A stretch of 64,000 bases of DNA from Actinocatenispora sera (GTDB lineage: Bacteria; Actinomycetota; Actinomycetes; Mycobacteriales; Micromonosporaceae): assembly GCF_018324685.1 (NCBI RefSeq), contig NZ_AP023354.1:5518001-5582000 (forward strand), written 5' to 3'. The notes below the pieces were generated by a model that had not been told where the DNA came from, made no database searches, and saw only the letters and a program-made list of their open reading frames with translations. Below are positions 8,177-17,879 of the stretch, in pieces; position 1 is the first letter of the stretch; every line of letters starts with the position of its first letter. The position numbers and the translations under genes were made by a program.

Positions 8177-11100
8177 TCAGCCGGCGGCGGCCTCGGCGAG
8201 GCGCTGGCTGATCACCTGGGTGACTCCGCCGCGCATCGTCACCCCGTACAGCGCGTCGGCGATCTCCATGGTGCGCTTCTGGTGGGTGATCACGATCAGC
8301 TGCGACTCGGCCTGCAGCAGCCGCATGACGTCGAGCAGCCGGCCGAGGTTGACGTCGTCGAGCGCCGCCTCGACCTCGTCCATCACGTAGAACGGGCTGG
8401 GGCGGGCCCGGAAGATCGCGCACAACAGGGCGATCGCGGTCAGCGAGCGCTCACCGCCGGACAGCAGCGACAGCCGCTTCACCTTCTTGTTCGGCGGCCG
8501 GGCCTCGACCTCGATGCCGGTGGTGAGCAGGTCGTCCGGGTCGGTGAGGCTCAGCCGCCCCTCGCCGCCCGGGAACAGCACGGCGAACACCTTCTCGAAC
8601 TCGCGCGCGGTGTCCTCGTAGGCGCTGCGGAACACCTCCAGGATCCGGTCGTCGACCTCCTTGACCACGGTCAGCAGGTCGCGCCGGGTGCCCTTGAGGT
8701 CCTCCAACTGCTCGGAGAGGAACTTGTACCGCTCCTCCAGCGCCGCGAACTCCTCCAGCGCGAGCGGGTTCACCTTGCCCAGCAGGGTCAGCTCCCGCTC
8801 CGCCCGGGCGGCACGCTTCTCCTGGGTGGCCCGATCGAACGGGGCCGGCTGCGGTACCGGCTTCTCCGCCGCCTCGGCCGCGGCCACCTCGGCGGCGGTC
8901 GGCGGCACCGGCTGGTCCGGCCCGTACTCGCCGAGCAGCGTCTCGACGTCGATCGCGTACTCCTCGGCGGCCTTGGCCTCCAGCTGCTCGATCCGCATCC
9001 GCTGCTCGGCCCGCGCCACCTCGTCCCGGTGCAGCGCATCGGTCAGCCGTTCCAGCTCACCGCCCAGGTCACGCACCCGGGTACGCACGTCGGTCAGCTC
9101 CGCCTCCCGGCCGGTACGGGTGGCGGCGATCTCGTCGCGCTCGGCGGCCGCGGCGGTCAGCGACTCGCCGATGCGGTGCAGCGCAGCCTGCGCGGCGAGC
9201 GACACCGCCCGCGCGATCGTGGCGCCGCGCTCCCGGCGCGCCTTGCGGGCCGCGGCGCGTTCCCGGGCGGCCCGCTCCTGCGCGGCCTGCCGGGCCAGCC
9301 CGTCGGCGCGGCCGGACAGCGCCCGGACCCGCTCCTCGGCGGTACGCACCGCGAGCCGGGCCTCCATCTCCGCCTGCCGGGACGGGCCGACCGCGGCGGC
9401 CAGCTCGTCGCGGCGGGTGGCGTCCGGCTCCTCGTCGGCCGGGGTCGCCTCGGCCAGCCGCAGCCGCTCCTCCAGCTCGGCGAGGCCGGCCAGGTCGGCG
9501 TCGCGGGCCTGCTCGGCCTTCTGCCGGGAGGTCTGCAACCGGTCCGCCTCGCCGCGCGCCGACCGGGCTGCCGCCCCGTACTCGGCGAGCTGCCGGGACA
9601 CCGCATTGCGCTGCTGCTCGGCCGACCGGCGCGACTGCTCGGCCGCCTTGGCCGCCTCGGCCCGTTCGGCCACCACCGCGCGGGCCCGTTCCAGCTGATC
9701 GCCCAGCTCCTCGACCCGCTGTTCGGCCTCCGCCCGGCGCTGCGCCGCCTCGTCGACCGCGGCCTGTACCTCGATGAAGCTCGGCGCCGAGGCGGAGCCG
9801 CCGGCGGCGTGGTCGGCGCCGAGCACGCCGCCGTCCCGGCTGACCGCGCGCAGCTCGGGCCGGTCGGCGACCAGGCTGCGGGCCGCGGCGAGGTCGTCGA
9901 CCACCGCGGTGTCGCGCAGCAGCGCGGCGAGCGCGGGTCGCAGCTCGGCCGGCGCCTGCAGCACCTGCAGCGCCCAGCGGGCACCGCCGGGCAGCGTGCC
10001 GGTCGGCTCGGCGGCCGGGCCTCCGGTACCGACCAGCATGGTGGCGCGGCCGGCGTCGTCGGCCTTGAGCAGTTCGACGGCGGCGACCGCGTGGTCGACC
10101 GCGCGCACCGCCACCGCGTCGGCGAACGGGCCGAGCGCGGCGGCGACCGCGGCCTCGTACCCGGTCTCGACGGTGAGCAGGGCGGCGACGCTGCCCAGCA
10201 CGCCGGGCAGCCGCTCGGCGCCGGCGGCGAGCAGCGCGCCGGCGCCGTCCTTGCGCCGCAGCCCGAGCGCGAGCGCCTCCTCCCGCGCCTTCCACTGCGT
10301 CGCCTCACGCTCGGCGGCGCGTTCGGCGGCGGTGAGCTGCTTGACGGTCGCCTCGGCGTCCTGCCGGGCCTGCTTGGCCTCAGCGAGCTGCTGTTCGAGC
10401 TGTAGATCGTCGGAGTCGATGCCGTCGGCGCTCTCCTGGGCGACGGCGAGCTCCTCGGCGGCGGTCTCGTACCGCGCCTGCGCCTCGTCGAGCGCCACGG
10501 TGAGCCGGGCGATCTCGTCCTGGGCCGCGCGGGACCGGGTCTGCAGCGCGTTGACCTGACCGGTCAGCTTCGCCAGGCCCTCGCGCCGGTCGGCGACGGC
10601 CTTGGCCGCGGCGACCAGTTCGCGCTCGGCGTCGGCGAGGTCGGCCTCGACCTGCTGCCGGTACTCGACGGTCTCGGCCAGCCGCGCCTTGTCCTCCTCC
10701 AGCGCGAGCCGCAGCTCGGTCTCCTGCTCGCGGACCCGCTCCGCCTCGCGCTCCAGCGCGTCCGGGTCGCGGCCGGTGCGCTCGTCGTCGCCGGCCGCGG
10801 ACAGGAACCGGACCCGCTCGGCGGCGAGCTGGCTGGTCGAGCGGAACCGTTCCTGCAGCCCGGACAGCTTGTACCAGGTCTCCTGCGCCCGGGCGAGCAC
10901 CGGCGCGTCGGCGGCCAGCGCTTCCTCCAGTTCGGCGAGCCGGCGCTGCGCGGTGCCGTACTCGGCCTCGATGCGTTCCCGGCTGCTGCGGATCGACTCC
11001 TCGTCGGAGACGTCCTTGCGCAGCGCGCCGCGGACCGCGGACAGGTCGTCGGCCAGCAACCGCAGTCGCGCGTCGCGCAGGTCGGCCTGGATGCCGGCGG

Positions 11101-11743
11101 CCCGGCGGGCGATCTCGGCCTGCTTGCCGAGCGGCTTGAGCTGGCGGCGCAGCTCGCCGGTGAGGTCCTGGACCCGGTTCAGGTTGGCCTGCATCGCGTC
11201 CAGCTTGCGCAGCGCCTTTTCCTTGCGCTTGCGGTGTTTCAGGACGCCGGCGGCCTCCTCGATGAACCCGCGCCGGTCCTCCGGCTTGGCGTGCAGCACC
11301 GCGTCGAGCTGGCCCTGACCGACGATGACGTGCATCTCCCGGCCGATGCCGGAGTCGGACAGCAGTTCCTGGATGTCGAGCAACCGGCACCGGTCGCCGT
11401 TGATCTCGTACTCGCCGTCGCCGGTGCGAAACAGCCGCCGGGTGATCGACACCTCGGTGTAGTCGATGGGCAGCGCACCGTCGGCGTTGTCGATGGTCAG
11501 GGTGACCTCGGCGCGCCCGAGCGGGGCCCGGCCGGACGTACCGGCGAAGATCACGTCGTCCATCTTGCCGCCGCGCAGCGCCTTGGCGCCCTGCTCGCCG
11601 AGCACCCAGGCGATGGCGTCCACGACGTTGGACTTGCCCGAGCCGTTCGGCCCGACCACGCACGTGACGCCGGGTTCCAGCTTCAGCGTCGTGGCGGTGG
11701 CGAACGACTTGAAGCCCTTCAGCGTGAGGCTCTTGAGATGCAC
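8177..11743 (-). CDS. smc: Chromosome segregation ATPase SMC
   Basis: 1188 residues, the usual length. The N-terminal ABC half carries Walker A GPNGSGKSN, and the C-terminal half carries the signature LSGGERSLTA and Walker B FYVMDEVEAALDD. Two long Ala/Glu/Arg-rich coiled coils flank a hinge around residues 500-660. SMC homodimers with ScpA/ScpB organise and segregate the chromosome. The start is GTG 11743, reading MHLKSLTLKGFKSF, with GGAGG about 12 nt upstream. It belongs to the conserved ftsY-smc-acyP-mutM-rnc order. Upstream lies a 526-bp region without a convincing gene, probably holding the promoter. Confidence 0.97.
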   Translation of the reverse strand: MHLKSLTLKGFKSFATATTLKLEPGVTCVVGPNGSGKSNVVDAIAWVLGEQGAKALRGGKMDDVIFAGTSGRAPLGRAEVTLTIDNADGALPIDYTEVSITRRLFRTGDGEYEINGDRCRLLDIQELLSDSGIGREMHVIVGQGQLDAVLHAKPEDRRGFIEEAAGVLKHRKRKEKALRKLDAMQANLNRVQDLTGELRRQLKPLGKQAEIARRAAGIQADLRDARLRLLADDLSAVRGALRKDVSDEESIRSSRERIEAEYGTAQRRLAELEEALAADAPVLARAQETWYKLSGLQERFRSTSQLAAERVRFLSAAGDDERTGRDPDALEREAERVREQETELRLALEEDKARLAETVEYRQQVEADLADAERELVAAAKAVADRREGLAKLTGQVNALQTRSRAAQDEIARLTVALDEAQARYETAAEELAVAQESADGIDSDDLQLEQQLAEAKQARQDAEATVKQLTAAERAAEREATQWKAREEALALGLRRKDGAGALLAAGAERLPGVLGSVAALLTVETGYEAAVAAALGPFADAVAVRAVDHAVAAVELLKADDAGRATMLVGTGGPAAEPTGTLPGGARWALQVLQAPAELRPALAALLRDTAVVDDLAAARSLVADRPELRAVSRDGGVLGADHAAGGSASAPSFIEVQAAVDEAAQRRAEAEQRVEELGDQLERARAVVAERAEAAKAAEQSRRSAEQQRNAVSRQLAEYGAAARSARGEADRLQTSRQKAEQARDADLAGLAELEERLRLAEATPADEEPDATRRDELAAAVGPSRQAEMEARLAVRTAEERVRALSGRADGLARQAAQERAARERAAARKARRERGATIARAVSLAAQAALHRIGESLTAAAAERDEIAATRTGREAELTDVRTRVRDLGGELERLTDALHRDEVARAEQRMRIEQLEAKAAEEYAIDVETLLGEYGPDQPVPPTAAEVAAAEAAEKPVPQPAPFDRATQEKRAARAERELTLLGKVNPLALEEFAALEERYKFLSEQLEDLKGTRRDLLTVVKEVDDRILEVFRSAYEDTAREFEKVFAVLFPGGEGRLSLTDPDDLLTTGIEVEARPPNKKVKRLSLLSGGERSLTAIALLCAIFRARPSPFYVMDEVEAALDDVNLGRLLDVMRLLQAESQLIVITHQKRTMEIADALYGVTMRGGVTQVISQRLAEAAAG

Positions 11744-12269
11744 TGGGCTGTCGATCCTCCATGCGGGTATGACCTGCGCGCAGCGCGACGACCTGCGGCT
11801 GCGGGCCCACCGACGTGCCGGCCGGGGCGAAAAGGCCCGAGTCGCAGGTTACCGTGCCGCACCGCGCCCGACGGGCAGGAGCGCACCTCCGGCGCGCCAG
11901 GGGGACCCCCGGAGCGGGTGGACCGGCCGGCGTGCGACCACGACAGGAGCACTCGGGCCGGATCGACCGGAGCGCGAAAACACGGATGCGCCGACGCGGA
12001 GCTGGGCGCCCACGCCGAGCTGGGCGTCGGCGCCGAGCTGGGCGTCGGCGCGGGCCACCCGCGGGTACCCGGTGGCGGCGTTCCGGTGGCCACCGACGCG
12101 CGGCCGCGAAGCGGCGGCCACGCCGGGGCTTGGGGGTACCGGTCCCACCGCGGCGGGACCCGTCGGTACTGCGGTGATGCGTGCGCCGTCGGCCGGTGCG
12201 CGGTCCGTACGGATCCGGGCCCGGCCGGGCGTCTGCCCCGCTGCCGGCCCGGTACGGATCAGCGCCGGC
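11744..12269. other. Gene-free stretch between smc and the small coiled-coil gene
   Basis: No reading frame here has a start with a ribosome site, a family motif or coherent codon use. It contains a three-copy 18-bp direct repeat beginning GAGCTGGGCG (copies at 11999, 12017 and 12035). The smc promoter should lie near 11760-11850 but I see no clear consensus. Confidence 0.5.
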
Positions 12270-12464
12270 TCAGGTCAGCGCGGGTTCGGAGATCCGGAAC
12301 AGATCGTCGGACTCCTGACGCGCCGCGGTCAGCCGGTCGTTCTCGGCCTGCAACCGCGCGGTCTCGAACTCCAGCGCCCGCACCCGGGCGCGCAGTCGGG
12401 TGACCTCGTCGATCAGACGCCGATCGGGCGCGTGACCGACGTGGCCGTAGAGGGCCTTCGCCAT
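12270..12464 (-). CDS. Small conserved coiled-coil protein (64 aa)
   Basis: 64 residues beginning MAKALYGHVG. The middle (residues ~17-50, DEVTRLRARVRALEFETARL) has regular heptads with Leu/Val at a/d positions, predicting one continuous coiled coil. Small proteins with the opening MAKALxGxVG are, to my knowledge, widespread and uncharacterised in actinomycetes; this is from memory, not a search. A strong ribosome site AAGGAG lies 6 nt before ATG 12464, supporting a real gene. There is no signal peptide, so it is cytoplasmic and probably dimeric. It lies between smc and the broken acylphosphatase on the same strand. Confidence 0.75.
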   Translation of the reverse strand: MAKALYGHVGHAPDRRLIDEVTRLRARVRALEFETARLQAENDRLTAARQESDDLFRISEPALT

Positions 12465-12616
12465 GGTGTCTCCTTGCGAATGCGTCGCCGGATGGCCGTA
12501 GGTGCACACCCGCGGCCTGATCGGCGAGACGGGCGGGTGCAGTGGCGACGTCCATATGGTGTGCCAGCACGGCCGACATCGTCAAGGATGTCATGAGTCT
12601 GGTGGACTCAACTTCA

Positions 12617-12918
12617 TCACCCCGTCGCAAATCCAGCCAGGTCGCCGCGGGCCCGCTCCACCCGTACCACCACGGCATCCACCCGTCCCGGGGCCCGTGG
12701 ACCGCCGAGCCAATCGGTGAGATCGTGACATGCAGCACGATCCCCCTCCGCGACCACCTCGACCCGCCCATCGGGGAGATTCCGGACCCAACCGGACAGG
12801 CCCAGCGCCTCCGCCCGGGACCGGGTCCGGTAGCGGAAGCCGACCCCTGCACGAGGCCACGCACCAGCGCGACCACGCGGATCGACCCGCCCGTTGCGTC
12901 CGGTACCGCCGCACCCAT
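12617..12918 (-). pseudogene. acyP: Acylphosphatase with a one-base frameshift
   Basis: Read from ATG 12918, the frame encodes a typical N-terminus ending VRGLVQG, then goes out of frame. Reading on one base shifted gives VGFRYRTRSRAEALGLSGW, then VRNLPDGRVEV and the C-terminus, stopping at 12617. Together they rebuild a complete ~100-residue acylphosphatase including the catalytic Arg (GFR) and Asn (VRNLPDG). The break is at a C4 run (plus 12844-12847, G4 in the coding sense), where one extra G would restore CAG GGG GTC GGC. Acylphosphatase hydrolyses carboxyl-phosphate bonds. The position between smc and mutM matches acyP in mycobacteria. It could be a true pseudogene or a base-call error. 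Confidence 0.85.
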
Positions 12919-13065
12919 CCGACCGTCCAGATCAGAGCCGAGAGTGGTCCCGCTGCATACATAGCGTAGTCCGAGAGGCCCGTTCCGGCGACATTTGCCG
13001 GCCCGGTCACTCGCCGGCGCGGTCGCCGGCGCCTGCCGACGCGCGGCGGGCATCAGCCACCGATA

Positions 13066-13755
13066 ATGCCCCGGGTGAACCCCACCACGATCACGCCGGC
13101 ACGGCTGTCCGCGCTCAGCGACGCGATCATCGCGATCGCGGCGACACTGCTGGTACTCGACATCCGCGCACCGGTGGCGGCGGCCACGGTGTGGCCGGCG
13201 CTGGGCCACGAGTGGCCGTCCCTGGTCGGCTACGTCGTCAGCTTCCTGATCATCGGGATCGCCTGGATCCACCACCACAACCTGTTCCACCAGGTCCGGG
13301 CCGTCGATCGCACCCTGCTGCTGCTCAACCTCGGCATGCTGCTGACCATCGGCTTCCTGCCGGTACCGACCGCGACCATCGGCGAACACCTCGCCGACGG
13401 GCACGACGCGACCGGCGCCGCGGTGTTCTACGGCGCCGCGCTGACGCTCACCTCGGTGTGGTTCACGCTGTTCTGGCAGCACCTGTACCGGCATCCGGAG
13501 CTGCTGCAGCCCGGCGGCACCGAGACCGCCCGCCGGGCCCGGCGCACCTCGCTGATCGGCCCCGCCGGGTACCTCGCGGCGACGGTGCTGGCACTCGCCA
13601 CCCCGATCGGGTCGATCCTGGTCGAGGCGGGGCTGGTGGTCTGGTTCGTCCTCGGCCGCGGCGCGCCCTCCGGGCGCACCGGTGCACCGGTCACGGACGC
13701 GGCTGGCGGGGGCGCGGCTGGCAGTGCGGGCAGCGGTACGACGAGCGGTTCATGA
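13066..13755 (+). CDS. TMEM175/DUF1211-family potassium channel-like membrane protein
   Basis: 229 residues with about six hydrophobic segments between residues 12 and 205. The family hallmark RxxxxSD near the start of helix 1 is present as [19 protein letters not shown], although the canonical Phe of FSD is Leu here. HHHNLFHQV follows helix 2. Bacterial TMEM175 proteins form K+-selective leak channels. The C-terminal ~30 residues are Gly/Ser/Ala-rich. ATG 13066 gives [11 protein letters not shown] 13075 is an alternative. The last 65 bp overlap the 3' end of convergent mutM, so the two mRNAs are antisense to each other there. Confidence 0.8.
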   Translation: MPRVNPTTITPARLSALSDAIIAIAATLLVLDIRAPVAAATVWPALGHEWPSLVGYVVSFLIIGIAWIHHHNLFHQVRAVDRTLLLLNLGMLLTIGFLPVPTATIGEHLADGHDATGAAVFYGAALTLTSVWFTLFWQHLYRHPELLQPGGTETARRARRTSLIGPAGYLAATVLALATPIGSILVEAGLVVWFVLGRGAPSGRTGAPVTDAAGGGAAGSAGSGTTSGS

Positions 13756-14557
13756 ACGGCTCGCGCCGGATCGGCGTGCCGCACCGGTGGCACGGTTCGC
13801 CGTCCCGGCCGTACACGTCCAGCGACCGGGCGAAGTAGCCGGACTCGCCGTTGACGTCGACGTACAGCGCATCGAAGCTGGTGCCACCGGCGCGCAGCGC
13901 GTCGCCGAGCACCGCGCGCACGTCGGCCAGCAGCGCCCGCGCGACCGGGCGGGTCATCGTGTCGGTGGCACGGGCCCAGTGCAGCCTCGCCCGCCACAGC
14001 GCCTCGTCGGCATAGATGTTGCCCACCCCGGAGATCAGCGACTGGTCCAGCAGCGCCCGCTTGATGCCCGTCCGGCGGCGGCGCAGCGCCGCGACGAACG
14101 CCTCGTCGTCGAAGGCGGGATCGACCGGGTCGCGGGCGATGTGCACGATCTCCGCCGGCAGTTCGGCGCCGCCCGCGGCGAGCGACAGCCCGCCGAACGT
14201 GCGCTGGTCGACGAACCGCAGCTCGGTGCCGGCGTCGGCGAACCCGAGCCGTACCCGCAAATGCTTCTCGTCCGGCTCCTCCGGCGGCTGCACCAGCAGC
14301 TGACCGGACATGCCCAGGTGGGCGAGGATCGCGTCGCCCGGTTCGCCCGGCCCGTCCAGCGGCAGCCACAGGTACTTGCCGCGGCGGCGGGCGCCGACGA
14401 TCGTGCGGCCGACCAGCGCCGCGGCGAAGTGCTCGGCACCCGGCGCGTGGCGGCGGATCGCCCGCGGGTGGCGCACCTCGACGCGCTCGATCCGCCGGCC
14501 GGCCACCCACGTCGCCAGGCCGGCACGGACGGTCTCCACCTCGGGAAGTTCAGGCAC
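13691..14557 (-). CDS. mutM: Formamidopyrimidine-DNA glycosylase (Fpg/MutM)
   Basis: 288 residues. It starts MPELPEVET with the catalytic Pro2 and Glu3, followed by RRRGKYLW (catalytic Lys), HLGMSGQL, the helix-two-turn-helix region [11 protein letters not shown], and a C-terminal zinc finger (CHRCGTPI...YRCPHC). The enzyme excises 8-oxoguanine and formamidopyrimidines and nicks the abasic site. It sits directly downstream of the GT-C gene (9-bp gap) and the rnc-plsX group, the conserved rnc-fpg neighbourhood. Its 3' end overlaps the convergent channel gene by 65 bp. Confidence 0.97.
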   Translation of the reverse strand: MPELPEVETVRAGLATWVAGRRIERVEVRHPRAIRRHAPGAEHFAAALVGRTIVGARRRGKYLWLPLDGPGEPGDAILAHLGMSGQLLVQPPEEPDEKHLRVRLGFADAGTELRFVDQRTFGGLSLAAGGAELPAEIVHIARDPVDPAFDDEAFVAALRRRRTGIKRALLDQSLISGVGNIYADEALWRARLHWARATDTMTRPVARALLADVRAVLGDALRAGGTSFDALYVDVNGESGYFARSLDVYGRDGEPCHRCGTPIRREPFMNRSSYRCPHCQPRPRQPRP

Positions 14558-14566
14558 CCAGCACCT

Positions 14567-15757
14567 CTAGATCGTGTACGGCCAGACGGTGATCATGTAC
14601 GCCCCGAACCAGCAGCCGACCAGGCTGATCGCCACCAGGCAGGGCACCAGCACCCGGGTACGCGCGTGCAGCAGCGCCGCGCCGACCGGCAGCAGCACCG
14701 ACAGCACCGGAACCAGCAGGCGCGGGCGGGAGTTGAAGTAGCCGGACGCGCCGGCCACCGTGCCGTAGGCCAGCAACCCGTACAGCGCGACCGGCCACCA
14801 GGCGCCGCCGGTGCGGTCCAGCAGCGCCCACAGCACCAGCGCACCGGTGAACACCAGCAGCAACGCCGTCGCGATCTGGACGAAGCCGTCGGCGTTGCGG
14901 AACGTGTCGGCGACGAAGCGCAGGCTCGCCGCACCCCAGTCGATGCCGGTGCCCCAGCCCTGCGACTGCTCGACGAACCAGCCGTCGGCGCGGCCCAGCC
15001 GCCGCCCCACCCAGAACCAGAAGCCGGGCACCGCGGCGAGCCCGGCCACCGCCGCGACCACCGGCCGCACCCGCGGCGCACCGGCGAGCCGCCGATCGGC
15101 CCACAGCCGGTACCCGGCGTAGCAGGCCAGCGCGACCGCGGCGGCCAGGCCGGTACTGCGGGTCAGCCCGGCCGTCACCGCGAACGCGCCGGCGAGCAGC
15201 CACTGCTGCCGGTGCAGGCACAGCAGCATGGCCAGCACCAGGGCGCAGAACAACGCCTCCGAGTAGGCCATCGAGAACACCACCGACATGGGCTGCGCGC
15301 AGAACAGCACCGCGAGCACGTAGCCGAACCGCTCGCCGCGCAGCCGCCGCCCCAGCAGGTGGATCAGCACCGTACCGGCGGCGCCGGCGAGCAGCGACAC
15401 CACCACCCCGGCGGCCGGGTACGGCACCCCGAACAGGGCGACGAACCGGACGCACAGCGGATAGCCGGGGAAGAACGCCAGCGTGTTGCCGATCAGGTGG
15501 CCCGACCCGTCGTACTGCAGGGCGTGGTCGTAGCCGTCCCGGGCGATCCGCAGGAAGAAGTCGGCGTCCCAGATGGACAGTCGCGAGTAGACGGTCTGGC
15601 CCGGTCGGGCCAGCAGCGCCAGCAGCACGAACTGCACCAACCGGTTCGCCGCGAAGATCGCCACCGGCGCGAGCACCTGCCGGACCACGAACTCCGAGTG
15701 CGGCGACCCGGCCGTCGCCGCCGGCGCCGCGGCACCGACGTCGAGCCGCTCGGTCAC
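14567..15757 (-). CDS. Polytopic GT-C type mannosyltransferase-like membrane protein
   Basis: 396 residues with roughly ten transmembrane helices. An acidic motif in the first extracytoplasmic loop ([16 protein letters not shown]) is followed by [10 protein letters not shown], as in PIG-V-like/GT-C transferases that use polyprenyl-phosphate sugars on the outer membrane face. A likely role is mannosylation of envelope glycolipids or proteins (inference from fold). The GTG start at 15757 overlaps the rnc stop (GTGA), implying translational coupling. It is inserted between rnc and mutM, which are usually direct neighbours, so it may be a lineage-specific addition. Confidence 0.75.
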   Translation of the reverse strand: MTERLDVGAAAPAATAGSPHSEFVVRQVLAPVAIFAANRLVQFVLLALLARPGQTVYSRLSIWDADFFLRIARDGYDHALQYDGSGHLIGNTLAFFPGYPLCVRFVALFGVPYPAAGVVVSLLAGAAGTVLIHLLGRRLRGERFGYVLAVLFCAQPMSVVFSMAYSEALFCALVLAMLLCLHRQQWLLAGAFAVTAGLTRSTGLAAAVALACYAGYRLWADRRLAGAPRVRPVVAAVAGLAAVPGFWFWVGRRLGRADGWFVEQSQGWGTGIDWGAASLRFVADTFRNADGFVQIATALLLVFTGALVLWALLDRTGGAWWPVALYGLLAYGTVAGASGYFNSRPRLLVPVLSVLLPVGAALLHARTRVLVPCLVAISLVGCWFGAYMITVWPYTI

Positions 15758-16488
15758 GCCCGACCGGTCGACGCGCCGCCGGATCCCTCCTCGGCCCGGG
15801 CCGACAGGTCCTGCCAGGCCTGCTCGGCGGCGCGCTGCTCGGCCTCCTTCTTGCTCCGGCCGTCACCGGAACCGAACCGCTCGCCGGCGACGACCGCCCA
15901 GGCGGTGAACGTCTTCGCGTGGTCCGGCCCGTCCTCGGCCACCTCGTACTCGGGGACGCCGAGGTTCTGGTTCGCGGTCAGCTCCTGCAGGCTGGTCTTC
16001 CAGTCCAGGCCCGCGCCGCGCCGCGACGCGTCCGCCATCAGCGGATCGAACAGCTTGTGCACCAGCACCGACGCCACATCCGTGCCGTGCTCCAGGTAGA
16101 CCGCGCCGAGCAGCGCCTCGGTCGTGTCGGCGAGGATGCTCGCCTTGTCCCGGCCGCCGGTGGTCTCCTCGCCCTTGCCCAGCCGCACGTACGCGCCGAG
16201 CCCGTGCGGGCCGAGCCCGCGCGCCACCTCGGCCAGCGCCCGCATGTTGACCACCGAGGCGCGCAGCTTCGCCAGCTGCCCCTCCGGCAGGTCGGGGTGG
16301 GTGCGGTAGAGCGCGTCGGTCACCACCAGCCCGAGCACCGCGTCGCCCAGGAACTCCAGCCGCTCGTTGGTCGGCAGCCCGCCGTGCTCGTACGCGTACG
16401 ACCGGTGCGTCAGGGCCCGCTCCAGCAGCGGCGGCGACAGCTCGACGCCCAGCGCCGCGGTCAGTTCGGTCGGTGTCGCACTACTCAT
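15754..16488 (-). CDS. rnc: Ribonuclease III
   Basis: 244 residues. The RNase III signature [14 protein letters not shown] lies near residue 40, with the second metal-binding cluster in [17 protein letters not shown]-terminal double-stranded RNA-binding domain follows ([13 protein letters not shown]...[16 protein letters not shown]). It processes rRNA precursors and structured mRNAs. The start ATG 16488 overlaps the plsX stop by 4 bp, and its own stop overlaps the next gene, so plsX-rnc-GT is one translationally coupled operon. Confidence 0.97.
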   Translation of the reverse strand: MSSATPTELTAALGVELSPPLLERALTHRSYAYEHGGLPTNERLEFLGDAVLGLVVTDALYRTHPDLPEGQLAKLRASVVNMRALAEVARGLGPHGLGAYVRLGKGEETTGGRDKASILADTTEALLGAVYLEHGTDVASVLVHKLFDPLMADASRRGAGLDWKTSLQELTANQNLGVPEYEVAEDGPDHAKTFTAWAVVAGERFGSGDGRSKKEAEQRAAEQAWQDLSARAEEGSGGASTGRA

Positions 16489-17501
16489 CGCCGTCTCCGG
16501 TCGTCCTCGGCGGGACCTGTCGTCGCCTCATCGCCTCGCACACCTCCTGGCGCCCGGGTCAGCTCCCGGAACACTCGATCCATCTGCGCCACCCGCTCGA
16601 TCGTGTGCCCGGTCGCCATCCGCGCGGCGAACCCGATCCCGGAGGCGACATCCGACCCGTTCGCCGCGCCGTGGCAGACCACCACCGGCGCGGCCACACC
16701 CAACAGTGCCGCGGCCCGCGGCACCCCGTCCGCGGCCGGCACGCCACCGACGCCCAGCTCGCCCGGGCCCGAACCCAGCCGCAGGGCGCCCTCGATGCCC
16801 TTGAGCAGGACGTTTCCGGTGAAGCCGTCGGTGACCACCACGTCCGCCACGCCGCCGACGGGTACGTCGTAACCCTCCACCAGGCCGGCGTACTCGGTGT
16901 CCGGCGGGAGCATCCCGGCGGCCAGCAGCCGGTCGGCGGCGCGCCGCAGCTCGTCGCCGACACCCGGCTCGGTACCGATGGACAGCAGCCCGACCCGGGG
17001 CCGGGCGACGCCGAGCGTCGCCATCGCGTACCCGGCGCCGAGGACCGCGTGCCGCACCAGGTCGGCGGCGGTCGGATCGGGCGCGGCGCCCACGTCGAGC
17101 AGGATCAGTGGCCCGCGAGCCGCCGGCACCGTGACCGCGAGCGCCGGGCGCCGCAGCCCCGGGTACCGACCGCAGTGGGCCACGGCGGAACGCACCGCCG
17201 AGCCGGTCGCACCGGCCGACACCACGGCGTCGGCGCGGTCGGCCGAGACCAGTCGGATCGCCGCGTGCACCGGCAGGGTCCCGTCGGTCTCGACCGGGAC
17301 CGGTTCGACCCGGTCACTGTGGGCAGCCGGCAGCCGGGCCAGCAGGTCGTCGAGGACGGCCCGGGGCCCTACCGGCAGGAGCCGGAGCACGGGGTCGGCG
17401 TTCAGCGCCAGCAGAGCGCCGTCAACCACGACGGCGGGAGCATCGTCCCCGCCGAGGAGGTCGACGGCGATCCGCGCGGCACGCCGCTCGGATCGCGTCA
17501 T
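16485..17501 (-). CDS. plsX: Phosphate acyltransferase PlsX
   Basis: 338 residues. PlsX converts acyl-ACP to acyl-phosphate, the first step of the PlsX/PlsY route to phosphatidic acid. Recognisable blocks: [12 protein letters not shown] at the N-terminus (canonical form is MGGD, here LGGD), [27 protein letters not shown] and [13 protein letters not shown], then CHGAANG. It is followed 12 bp later on the coding side by the end of rpmF, the common rpmF-plsX-rnc arrangement, and overlaps rnc by 4 bp. Acyl-phosphate made here would feed the same lipids as gpsA and plsC elsewhere in the window. Confidence 0.95.
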   Translation of the reverse strand: MTRSERRAARIAVDLLGGDDAPAVVVDGALLALNADPVLRLLPVGPRAVLDDLLARLPAAHSDRVEPVPVETDGTLPVHAAIRLVSADRADAVVSAGATGSAVRSAVAHCGRYPGLRRPALAVTVPAARGPLILLDVGAAPDPTAADLVRHAVLGAGYAMATLGVARPRVGLLSIGTEPGVGDELRRAADRLLAAGMLPPDTEYAGLVEGYDVPVGGVADVVVTDGFTGNVLLKGIEGALRLGSGPGELGVGGVPAADGVPRAAALLGVAAPVVVCHGAANGSDVASGIGFAARMATGHTIERVAQMDRVFRELTRAPGGVRGDEATTGPAEDDRRRR

Positions 17502-17513
17502 GTCGCGGGCGGA

Positions 17514-17687
17514 TCAGACCTCCACGACCTGGCGGCCGTTGTAGGTGCCGCACACACCGCACGCCGCGTGCGGCAGCTTCGGCGACCGGCACTGCGGGCA
17601 CGGCTGGGTCGCCACCGCGGTGGCCTTCCACTGGCTGCGGCGAGACCGCGTGTTGCTCCGCGACATCCGGCGCTTCGGAACGGCCAC
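17514..17687 (-). CDS. rpmF: 50S ribosomal protein L32
   Basis: 57 residues. The GTG start at 17687 gives [20 protein letters not shown], the invariant L32 N-terminus. AGGAG lies 8 nt upstream of it. A C4 zinc ribbon follows (CPQC...CGVC), so this is the zinc-containing paralogue type. It lies 12 bp upstream of plsX. The 192 bp between it and DUF177 is unusually long for this operon and carries two RNA hairpins. Confidence 0.97.
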   Translation of the reverse strand: MAVPKRRMSRSNTRSRRSQWKATAVATQPCPQCRSPKLPHAACGVCGTYNGRQVVEV

Positions 17688-17725
17688 GTCACTCACTCCT
17701 GATGATCTTCTCGTTGGATCGGGCA

Positions 17726-17765
17726 CCGTGCGCCGGGGCACACGGAATCGCTCGGCTCACCGAGC
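17726..17765 (-). promoter_or_regulatory. Two adjacent hairpins in the DUF177-rpmF gap
   Basis: On the minus-strand RNA, stem GCUCGG/CCGAGC (plus 17750-17765) is followed by stem CCGUGUGC/GCGCACGG (plus 17726-17745). The second pairs fully only on this strand, through a U-G wobble that would be a C-A mismatch on the other, so it favours a minus-strand RNA element. It may be a DUF177 terminator or an rpmF leader structure. Confidence 0.4.
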
Positions 17766-17879
17766 TGCCCAGCTATTGTCACCCATCCGGCGCCGACGAC
17801 CACTGGCGGGTCGCCCACAGCCGCTCGAACGGGGCCGGCACGACCCCGATCGCCCACGACCCGCGGCCGGCGGTACCGG

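Noticed and set aside
11719-12148. Alanine- and proline-rich frames in the smc upstream region
   Set aside because: They owe their openness to the GC-rich 18-bp repeat; none has a ribosome site or conserved motif.
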